Assembly: GCA_011033025.1 (NCBI GenBank)
Contig: WFMF01000446.1
Span: 79,957 to 143,956 of the forward strand
Reading direction: 5' to 3'
DNA length: 64,000 bases
Source of the DNA: Beroe forskalii
Lineage: Eukaryota; Ctenophora; Nuda; Beroida; Beroidae
Under the pieces are notes generated by a model. That model was given only the letters and a program-made list of their open reading frames with translations. It was not told where the DNA came from and searched no databases. How positions within the stretch are numbered: the first letter of the stretch is position 1; every line of letters starts with the position of its first letter. This document shows positions 39,301 through 51,300 of the stretch, one piece after another. Made by a program: the position numbers and the translations under genes.

Positions 39301-42300
39301 AGGTGTACTGAGCTGTACTGAACAGTACTGAGCTGCAGTACTGAGCAGCTGTACTGAGAAATACTGAGCAGTACTGAGCAGTGCTGAGAAACACTGAGCA
39401 GTACTGAGCAATACTGAGCAGTACTGAGTACTTGAGAAGTACTCAGCTGTACTGAGAAAAACTGAGCAGTACTGATATCAGAGCAGCTGCTGCCTAACGC
39501 ACATGGTACGCATAAGAGGGTCGTGTTCTATCTCATATTCAGTACATCTGTATCTTGTCTGAAACTTTAGCAAATGGGTATAAAATGTTATCTCCAGTTT
39601 TAGTTGGTGTCTACCTACGCCTGAGTTTCTGCTTCGGTGATCATTGAATTTTGATCAACTTCCTTCGAGCTCCCCATCGATGTTATGACCAAACCATATA
39701 GGATCCACATGGACCGGGCTGACCGCTCAATCCCTAGAAAAGTCGCTACAAACAGTGTCATCAATATCCCCGAGTTCTCGGAATTCTCGGAAATGACGAG
39801 TAATAATCCTCCTGAGGTAGACTGCCACTTGTCTTCACACAGTCCGTACTACCCCTTGCTTGGAAGTTGGTGGGAAATGGCCGCTTTTCCCTGTATCCCC
39901 ATTATATGCTACTCCGTTTAATGGAGCTGTTGCCAGGAAGATTATTAGCATAACAGAGACTGCTCGTCAGTGCTTTATTACTTTTCTCCTTGTTTTTCTC
40001 TTCTTTTCTTCTCTGATTTGAAAACAGCTGCTATCATTGAGTACTATAACTTCTGCCGATTACCGGGGAGTAGGCACTACTTAGAATGGTTCCCCGCACA
40101 GACTAGCCCTTCGTAGAATGATGGTGGATGTATAATCTTCCTCCGAACTACTTTCACAGTAGTTATGCGTCGTATCTCGTATAATTTCCTCCGCATAAGC
40201 ACGCTAATTAAACCGTGTAATCAGGCAGGCTATGTGGCGTTGCTTGTATAAAAGCACGTGATACAGCTCCTTATGGTAGCGCGATCATTTAAAGTGCACG
40301 TTGCCATGGTGATGAGCGGACTAATTGCTCCTCCAGCATTGGCTGTGTGCACGACCTCACTAACCTACATTTAGCATTGCGTAGTGTACGTCCAATGACT
40401 TCGTCTTTTTCATCCCTACTCCTCAGCAAATCTAGAAAGTATCAAGTTGTAGGGGAGCTTCATCCCCGGTCCTAAGCTATATTTCGAGTGTAATGCGCGC
40501 TCAGTATTCGCTAGCCCGAGTGTAATTATATCAGGTAGTAACGTCTCATAGTGGCGGCTGTACAAGGGTTACAGCACCACATATCCACCCTCCTCCCTTG
40601 CCCGGTGGTAGCCGCATTCCTCACTTGTATTTGCTATATTCCGCTTGTTATGTTGCTGTGATGCCCCCGCTCCCCTCGTATACTGATGTCGACCGCAGTC
40701 AGGCCAGCTAGCAACATGTTCACTGCTGGAAGGAGCGAGATGGTGACGAGGATCGTGGGAGACATTAACGCCACCCTGGTCCGCAAGTTGGAGGACCTGG
40801 AACACCGCGTCCTCATGCGGATTGAGAACCTACAGCGGTACGAGGAAACGACCCTGGGGTCCCTGACAGCCCGGGTGGACGCCCTGGAACGGACCACTTC
40901 CAGCCTCCGCCTGCAGAACGAAATGATTCAGGTGTGTGAGTAACATGTGTGTACGTACGTGTGTGTGAGCGGGTTTCTTCCTTGCTGTAGTTTGTGTGTA
41001 TGTCCGTGTGCATGTGTGTAACCCGCTCTATGGTCGCAGGACGAGGTGGACGAGTTGGAGAGACTCCTCCTCAGAGAATACGCCCACAGCGAGATGTCCC
41101 GGACAATCTCCGCCTCCTGTCAGAACCTCGGCAACAGACATGACGAGGGCGACATGAAGGATGAGAACAAGAGCAAGCACGCCCAGGGATTCGCCCAAAA
41201 GTTCGCCTCCAACTTCGGTAAAAGGATATTCGAGAAGGAGAAGAGGAAGAAAGACATGGCACGACGTGTTGCTGGTTCGATTGTCAGCAAGCTGTCTGCC
41301 GAGAGATTGGATGTTCTGAACAAGGCTGCTGCCATTGCTAAAGCATGTGGCAGTCCGACTGGTAAGCTGAACAAGAAGAACATGATGAAAGCATGGGCTC
41401 TCCACATGGCTGCCAGCATCACTCTCAACCAGAAGATGAAGATCATCAAGGCCCAGGCGGAGCACAAGAAGACGGAGGAAAAGGCTGCAAAGCTGAGTCG
41501 TCTCAATGCGGAGTTCTCCAAGAGTTTTGTGAAGCGGTACATTGATGCCACCAATGCTAAAGTGGAGCCGGAGACGAAGGCGTCCCATCAGCAGGAACGT
41601 CCAATCAGCAGGAACAGTACTCGTAGAAGGAACAGGAACTTATCCGAGCACTCCAGTGTCTATGATCTGAATCAGTTCAGCTACAAGTCCCCGAGAACGC
41701 CTCCCTCCACTAACCGCCGGCTCTACTCCAAGCCCATCTCAACCTACTCGCCAGACCACGGCAAGTTCAATGTCAACGTCCAACGGAAGCCCTGGGACAT
41801 GTTGGACAAGAGGTCCAAGTCGTGTTCTCCCGAGAGGAAGTCTCAAAACGGTGCCAAGTACAGGTTTCCTGCCATAAAACAGTTCGCTAATTTGAACAAG
41901 GATGGAGATAAAAATCTCATAGACCTCAATCATAACTGAGAGAGGGGTAGCTAGCTTCGAACTTTAATTAGCTGAGAGAAATTCCCATGTTGTTTTGAAA
42001 GAAGGATGGGTCTCTTGCATGATGGTAAGGACTGGAGGTGATTTGGAGATGGGAAACCAAGTCTTGGTGATACTATAGATACGAGATAGAATATGTGGCA
42101 AAGATCTGCTTGAGCACTTTTTGTTACGTTTCACGGTTAATTGAGAGTCGTACGTTTTATTCCAGTTCACGGATCCCGGACCATGTTTGAAATATGGTAG
42201 GATCAGGTTTTCGTATAGACTATGGAAATCTGGAAGGACATTTTGGGAGGATTATGCAAGACTACCACGATAAAAGTTGCATGAAAATACTCGCTTTTGG

Positions 42301-45300
42301 GGGTATTACCGCAATTTGCTCATACTTCCAGACTAAAAAGTTGCTGCATTTTACACTGAAGTCTGAACTGCATATCCTTGAATATGCATATTGCATCGAA
42401 GTAGAAACATGCCACCGAGAGTCGATCAATTTTATGTTTCGTAGCATATGTCATTTTTATTAATTGTGGGTGAAATTTTCTTTTCTTGGAAAGAAAGTGG
42501 AAATATCCTAGAACCAATTGCATATCCTAAAACATATTTGAAAATGCATTTTCTCGACTTTTTGGAAGCTCTGAGATGAAGGTTACTTCCTTGAACTCTA
42601 AAAACATAAACGTCTTTGTAATTGGTTGAACACTAACAGCTATTATCTCGTCGTACTATGCTCAATCTAGACAGGTGGATCAATCAGAGGCGTAGCCAGG
42701 TTTTTGGAAAGGGGTCGGCGAATTACATCCAAAACCTGTTGAACGTTTTATTTTGCTTGGCTCCAAGCTCTAATCTTGAGAAAATTTTCACAATTTCTGT
42801 CTAGCCCCACTAGGCAAGGGGAGGCAACTGCCTGTGTCACCTTCCCCCTGGCAACGCCCCTGGGATCAATTGTAGGTACTATTATCATAGCATGGCCACC
42901 ATAAAATGCAGATATTCACTACAATCAGTGTATATGCCATGACGCCATGTTGCCATATTATGTGGCCTCCTAGGGCTGATCATGCATATCCAACATGAGG
43001 GGTATTCCCCTTGTGTTTCTATTTGTGGCGTGGTCGAAGGTTAGGACCTGTAGAAATCCAAACAGTTGACTTCAGTGATGTTTCATGGTAGCTCTCGGCT
43101 CTCACACAGTGAAAGTAGTGGAACTTAGTATTTAATGGCTTAATAACTCAAGCTTCTGTGCAGGAAAAGTTTGTTGGTTTAGTCGTTTTACTTTTCATTA
43201 GGATTTACTAAGGCGCCAACAGGGCGTGCATAGTGCGCCAGGCGCCAACTGAGCGAGTCATAGAAATCTCTTTGAGCATCGCTGCGCCTCCGATATACTG
43301 GAATATAATACTTTATGTTTTATTATTATGGTTAATTAAGCTACGGATAAATTGTGATTTAGATATATACCATTTCCTATTCCCATGTTATCAGAGTAGA
43401 CGGTGAATTGATCATATTCTATGTGTTTGTTAAAGCGTATTTATATTTATTCTTTTTACTATAAATATATTCGTTCCAAATAATGAGTTTCTTTACTTCG
43501 CTTCTCCCTGGTTCGCAATGACACGTCTAGTATAGATCAGTAGGATGTTTGTTTGTTTGTGATGATAAAGATCCTCATCATCATATTACTGCACACATTC
43601 TGTTGCTCTTCTCCCTATAACATCATGAAATGTGTGTGAGAGAGAGACCAAACGATTTCCTGCACATTGTTTTCGGGTCTCCTCTTTTATTCTGCGTGCT
43701 ATCCCCGCTCCTGCATGATGAGAGATCAGGAGCTGGGTAGACCATGGTCATTAGTCTTCCCATTCCACGGGCAAAACGTTTGGATTCCTTCCAGACTGCA
43801 TTTCACAATTCGGTGCCACACATTTCCCATCAATATGTGACTGTAAACAGTAAACACGCGATGAATTCCTGTGTACACACCATGCAGTTTTCATGAAAAT
43901 ATGACTGTGACCCTTTGGGAGACGCATGGGTGATCGACATGATAATTATGAGATATGAGATATCATCCCCGGTTGGAATAACCTGCAATCCTGGCAATCC
44001 TAGCTGGGCAACATTATTTGTTAAAGCAACCATGAAATTTCAGAATTTAACGACTTAAAATTAGGTGTGCAGCTACAATTTTACTGTTACATCAGTCAGT
44101 TTTCAAAATGGAGAGTGAAACGTGCAATCATAGTTTGCTACTCACTGTATCACCATCAGTATGCAATGCATAAAATTCCATTTTATTCTTAGCACTAGTC
44201 AGGATTAGAAACACTGAATAACGTACCTACTACGTTGGTATCATTCATATTATGATATTACACCTTCGCTTTAATAATTACTGCAGAAGGGATATGTAGT
44301 CTATCTACTTCCCTCATAATATCCAGCATATATCCAGAATTCCATGGACCATGCTAGCGCAACCAGAGCAACCCAACTTGTTACTTTTTTTCAGAGGATT
44401 GTAAGCGGAGCTTACAATCCTGGAGGCTCTCTAGCAATCCTGGTTGCGATCCTGGTTGCAGCTGATTAGATTATTGTGAGGGTGATACTGTAGTAAAACA
44501 CTGCTGCTGAGAGCAGCAATTTGCAAGCCTTCTAAAGCGGTGGTTGCACTTCCAGTCGGCATGATCTGATCGAGTTTTTAACTTTTTAAGGAGTGGACTT
44601 AATTTTAACAAAAACAAAAAATCCAATTAGAAATAAAAACCAGGAGTATATCTAATATTCGTATTCAAGATACAGCGACACATAGACACTATTAAATCAT
44701 GATCAATATTCAGCCTGAAATTTGTTTTTTTTGAACTCCTGTGTATGAGTAAAGGTGACGTTTTGACTCGCTTATCAAACAAAAAATCTGTGCTTCCATT
44801 TTTTTTAGGATAGTAATATATCAAACGACAGCCTTTTAGCTGATTATATTTGTTAGTTATTAAGTTATAAGCCTGACACACAATTGATCTTTGAAACATG
44901 AACATTTACTTTTACAATTCATCAATTGGTTGAGTAAAAGAATAGTGAGCAGTGAGTAAGTAATTCAAATTTTGTCTGTCAGGTGGAAATCATCATGAAT
45001 TACATAATGTGTAGCCTACTCGGGGCTTCTGAATCAAAAAATTAGAGATTTTTGAATGAAACACGCTGTTTAAATCTCGGATATTTTCTTGCTCAAATGA
45101 AGGAATACCCTGCAAATTATACATTTTTGTAAAAAATTTTCGGGGGCTTCGCCCCTAGACCCACCACCAGGGGCTCTGCCCCTGGACCCCGCTGGGGGCT
45201 GCGCCCCCAGACCCCTGCTGCAGCTCGCTCGGCGCCGCTTCGCGGCACCTCGCTCGCAACCAAAAGCTACCGTGCTCGCTTCGCTCGCACAGGATTGGCA

Positions 45301-48300
45301 ACCAGCCTAACCTTTATTCCAACCGGGATATCATCTAATTAGTAATCATATATGAAATTTAGCAGAATTGCTCATGATTAAATTTAATTTTCGGTCCCCT
45401 TTCATGTAGGTACCTACAAACTGATGAATTTTTCATGTGGCTTCAGAAAATTATATTTGTCAAATTACTCCACTTCCAAGCATCTTCCAGAGATCACAAG
45501 ATGTTTGTTGTGAGGTCAATATTTCAAACAATTGGTTAAAATTCTAAAATTTTGAAAAAAATGTAAAATGTACCGGTTTCATCGGGTGCCATACTGTTCT
45601 GACTCACTCAGAAAAATCAATTGGTTCTCAAAGTTTTCATTTAATTTCAGGGGTTGAATATACTCGTTGCAAACCTTTTGAAATTGATCAAAGTTTCTAA
45701 ATTTTATGTACCATTAATCTTCTATGACAAATTGACAATGATCTTGAGCTATTTTCCTTTACCGTGACCCAAGAATTATTCTGCTATCGCTTCTGTGATA
45801 CAAATTAAGCTACTTTTGGCCCCTGCCTCTTTCATGAATCATGTACGATGAAAAAATTCCTCTGGCTGACAGCCAGAAAATTCATCCATTCCGGCTGTCC
45901 CTACTCTTTTGGGGGGAGCTCTTTGCTAAAACTCTGACACACAGCGTCCTGCACTGCTTACTTATTGCCAGTAAAGCAATAACTACAGCTCTGCTTATTT
46001 AGTTATTTGATTCATGTCAAGGAATCCGTGTCATTTGGAATCGTGCCATGGCTCAATTGAAGACCCAAACAGAGAGCAGGCGTTGCTATGCTAGAAGGCT
46101 AGAACATACTCGCATTATGCTGTAAAATAGACAGCATTTACCGCGGGTAACAAAAGCAGTTTGGGGCTTGTTATGTAGCCCATTTCAGCTTGTAGAAGGA
46201 CCGCGGGACAGCATATTTCCTTCTTTAGTTCTTTGCAACTGGTGCTCAAAGGGGGCAGCCGACAAAGCTCTACACTGCTCTGTGACAAACTCATCCCTTT
46301 ATTGTTGTTTGTTTGCAAACAAAGAGTTCATTACAATAATGAGAAGTGTTTGATATTATTCCCAAGTTCTCATTGACTACACAGCAACAGCTGCTGCTGC
46401 TTCATCTTGTACACGCACAAACAATAATATTTAGACTTGAGCACTACAGATCCTATCTCTTTGTATTGATATCAGTTATTAATAAAACTTGGCAAAGCAT
46501 CCCCCTGGTATTGTAGACTACTTTAGGGGGAATGACTGTGGTCTATGACTGATGTGTATAGTTTAGGCACAGAATTATGAGGTAACTCCATCAATGACCG
46601 GTGTTTGTCGGCTTCAGATTGGTCAATGAAGCTCTAAAGTACTTATGATTGTGGGGAATGATTTGCCAGCTGTCGCCTGTCATGTGATGATGTAAACTTT
46701 GTAGTGAAATTTAGTGGCTCGGTCTGAAGTCGTGTTGGAATTTACCTGAGATCCTGAGGCTATAACCAATAACATGTATTTAACTTTCCTGAACAACCCA
46801 GGAAGGAATACTTAAACTCATCTTTATTGCTGTGATTGGATGAAACTGGCATCCTGTAGTAGTGAAGTGCTGTCGCTAGTGCAAATACCACAGTCTTTAA
46901 TGTCATGGTTGCTAGGTTACGATGTACTGCACTACTCTCTATATTTTACCTATCTCTTCTCGAGAACTAACTATTGTTTGCGATAAATTCCAAGAAAAGT
47001 TGTTCACTTTGACAAACACAGATCTCAGATATGATTTCCTTATCTGGAGTCTCTCACTGAATCAAAATGCAGAGCTTTGATATTTAATGAAAAATCTGAT
47101 TTATAAAATCACAGTTGAAATTTCCTGCTAAATGCTAAATTGACAATGATAGTCGTTATTCATCTGGCTGGTACTCCTCAAGAACTAAAATGCTCTGAGA
47201 GAAAAATTGTCCATTCAGAACACCAGAACATAAAAATATTTGCTAAGCGTTAGAAATTACAAGGCTGTAAAGTGTAACCCCTATACATTGAATTTATTGG
47301 TTGCTGAGTGGTTGCTACTGCGGCCGCCAGCTAGGAGCTAGGCAACACTGTGCCCAAGCCCACTGCCCATCAGTTCGTTATATCAGCTGCTATAGAAATG
47401 CAAGTAGTGGCTCTGAAGTCTGATCTCAGACCGAAACTCCTGATATGAATTATTATACCTTCCCACTTTGCTCTAGGGCTGAGCTATTGTTGCTTACTAG
47501 ATCCTTGTCCATACCCAAGCGATACTAGTTACCTAAGGTTTCCTCAGGGGTTGCTTTGTTAACAACAGAATAATATAGGCTACTGCAGTGGTGGCTAGTG
47601 GCTGCCCTAATTTGGATTGCTCCTGAGGTTGCCGTGGTTGCCCCAGGATTGCTATGGTTGCTCCAAGTATTGCTTAATTTGCACTATTTTTGCTCTTGGG
47701 GCTGATATTGTTGCCCCAAGGTTTGCGCTATGAATTTCCCAGGGTTGGTATGCTTGCCCCAGGGGTTGCTATGGCTACCCCGCGGGTTGCTATGCTTACC
47801 CCAGGGGTTGCTATTGTTGCTGTTCTCCCCAGGACGAAGCAGGGTGTGCTGCTATCAAGTCGTGTGAGTTGGATGATTCTCTGGGAGGAGGACCTATCCA
47901 ACACAGGGAGGTTCAGTCCTACGAGTCAGACAGGTTCCAGTCACTCTTCAAACAGGGCATCCAGTAAGTGATCACTTCATTACCACTTATTTTAATCAAG
48001 GGTTATTAAACTAAGTTTTTATTGATTGTTGGACTATATTCCCTTTTTTGACAACTATTTTCAACTATCTGAGTATCTGGTAACCCATTCACCCTCTCAG
48101 GTACCTAGAAGGAGGGGTGGACTCCGGGTTCGTTGATATCAGCAAGTTGGAGTTCAGGAAGAAGTTGTACCACATCAAAGGGAGGAGGAAGATCAGGATC
48201 ACTCAGACCGAGGTCTCGTGGAAGTCTCTGAACGAGGGAGATGTGTTTGTGTTGGAGTGCAAGGACACGGTGTGGGTGTGGGTGGGGGAGGACTGCTCCA

Positions 48301-51300
48301 GACTCGAGAAGATTAAGGGTAGCATATTCACGAGGTCAATTGTAGACAAAGGGTGTCAGCCTCGGCGAAATAATGGTGGTATGGACAGATTTATCATCTT
48401 TTTATTTCGGTTTGGCATTTCTATTCCAAGCTAACCACCTCTTATTCTCGTTTCTCTGCAGGGTATGGAGTTTGCTCGGAAGGTGAAGGATGAAGAGAAA
48501 GGAGGACGAGCCACCCTGATATTAGCCACCCCCGAGGATAACAAACTCAGGGAGAAGTTTTACGATCAGGTACGTGTGTTTGTGAACTGTGAGCTCGCCA
48601 GTCAAAAGCAAAGCTCGTCAAAAGGGTTGTAAATAGCGGTATACTCCTATCTTGGCTCTTTCTTTTACTGCCCTTTTGACGATTTGCTTTTGGCACATAG
48701 GTAGCCGTTCACAGGATTACCCTCAGAAATGAGACAGAATTTTGTTTTGAGGTGTGAACACTTTGAAGGTTCCTTTCATACCGTGGAAAAATTTCACTGT
48801 CAGAACGATAAATTACTCGTTTGTATTATCCATTGACTCATTGAAGATATCATAGATATTCTGATGAAATATACTAATGATATTCTAATGGAATAATACA
48901 ATTTTGTATAATTTTGACACCGTGGTACCCACTATACTTTCCTAGGTGTTTGAATATTATTCTAATTTTCGGAAGACTTCTCTACGTGACATCTGACAGG
49001 TTTTGTCATTATGTTGGGTGAGATTAAATGGTTAATTTTGAAATACGACATATCACTGCGAAATAGTAAATCATGAAAAATATGATTGTAGTTGAACGGC
49101 AAGAAGTCTGGAGAATTTGTTGAATTTTAATGAAGGAAGCACTTTAAGTGCTGATAGGATGCCTCATATCATTCCTCCAAAGATAGGCCCTCACTTTACA
49201 AACCCACCGGGCATGGACACGTACAGACAGGTCCTCAGTCCTCACATAGACCCAAACACAGGTCCGATGATATTAGGGGTATGGACTCTGAAAAACAGGA
49301 CCCTCACACAGATAAACAGACCCAAATAACAGTCATGCTCGCACACTCATGTTATAGATCTCAAGTTTGTGAACTTCTAAATTATAGCCCTTTGCTTGCT
49401 ATAGGACTGACACCGTCTCTCTCCTGCAGCTGGATAAGAAGTCCGGAGAGACGATCAGGATACGAACAGCAGAGGAGGGAGGAGACGATGAGATAGCGGA
49501 GAAAGCTCCCAGAGAAATCATGCTCTACCGGTAAGAAAGTAAAAAGTAGAAACTAACAGTTAGAAGGGGGGACTTCTAATTGTGTCAACTCTTCATATAC
49601 TTACTGTTAACTGAAAGATGTAGTACACCTGGATACTCTACTAATCTACTATGGTGAAGATTTCCCTCTAGATGGGAGTACCCTCACCCTCAGTCCCTCA
49701 CCCCTATTGCCAGGGTGTGTGACGAGAGCGGAGAAGTGGAGATAACCAAGGTGGGGCAGGCCCCTCTGGACTACGAGCTCCTTGACTCAGACGACGCCTT
49801 CATCCTAGACATGGGCAACTCTGGGGTGTACGCCTGGATTGGGAAGGGGGCTACTCAACAGGAGAGGAACCAGGCCTTCATGCACGCTCAGGTAGGAGAA
49901 ATTAGGGAATCAAGGTATTATAGTGGGAATCAGGGTGACCTGGAACTGCGGTACAGTAGTCACGGTTAAACTGCGGTAGTGTGGTTGTCAGTAACAGTTT
50001 TTTGTCTTGATCAGCAACTTTTGTTGATCATGGTGACGCTATAAATAGGCAAAAAGCTGGTTTATTGTTCAATGTATTCCTGAAGATCACAACTCAGAGT
50101 TCCATTTGTTGATCCATTAATTTTACCTGCCTCAAGACAATAAGTTTTGGATAATTAGACGCCATAAATAGCATCAAAGGGGAATGGGATTCCATCCCAC
50201 TACTGCTTGGAGCAGCATTGTGCAAAATGATAGCAAGATAATAATAGGTGACATGACAGGACTATGCATTGAATATTATCCATCGTCGCCAGTAATACAG
50301 GGTGCGCCAAAAGTCTTGTCCCCTTTTACTTTTTTGATTATTTGAAAAATACAGCAGATATTTCGATTTTGTAAAAAGTTTATTTAAGGTTATATTTGTA
50401 AGGTTATATTTAAAGAAACTTTTTACAGAATCGAAATATCTGCTGTATTTTTCAAATAATCAAAAAAGTAAAAGGGGACAAGACTTTTGGCGCACCCTGT
50501 AATAACAGGTTTGAGTGGTTTTGGAGGGTTTGGTATGTATTGAATATTCATATTGAACATTTGAGCTGGGCTCAAGGCTTTTGAGTCTGTTTAGGGCATT
50601 CAAAACGTGTCTTTCTTTCCAAGTCATGGACATGGTGATGGAGTTGGACAAACTAACAAGAATTGCGCCTGCCGACACAATTCTTGTTTGTCCATTGTTC
50701 CCGTATGCAGGCGCTTAATTTCCCTCCCCCGCGATGCTTGATGTCTTGTAACTCAACATTTTGGAAATTCTAGTCTTAACGACCTGGGCAACATGCTTAT
50801 TTGAGTATCGTGCCATCATGTATTTCGAAATCTAACTGCTGAATTAAACTTATTACTGAAAACTTTCTGTGAACTGATTGGGCTGTACAGGATCATTTTT
50901 GCTATCAGAAAACTGAAGATAAGCTAAGAAAATAAAAATTTGAAATTTGACTATAGTGGGGCTTGAACCCGTGACCTACAGCGTGCCAGCACTACTAAGT
51001 CTGACGCGCTAACCGATTGAGCTACGAAATCATGAAATGACATGTTAATTATGTGTAACAATACGTGTAAAATTTCAGTTTTTCATTGTGATACTGATTC
51101 AATTTTTCACATCATTTCTCAGAGAATAGTCAAATTTGGCAAGCCTTCTTCACATTTACTCGGTCAATATCTTTTTTGGCGAAAAAAATCGTGTTTTTTG
51201 TGTTTGAAATAGTCAAAATGAAAATCAATTTCCAGGACATTAGATTTGGTCGATATGAAAACTTTAGTGACTGGGAATGTGGCACGGATGGGCCTGGTCA

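Noticed and set aside
41028-41588. 186-codon frame on the minus strand
   Set aside because: Antisense shadow of the nested gene's second exon; no splice or start evidence.
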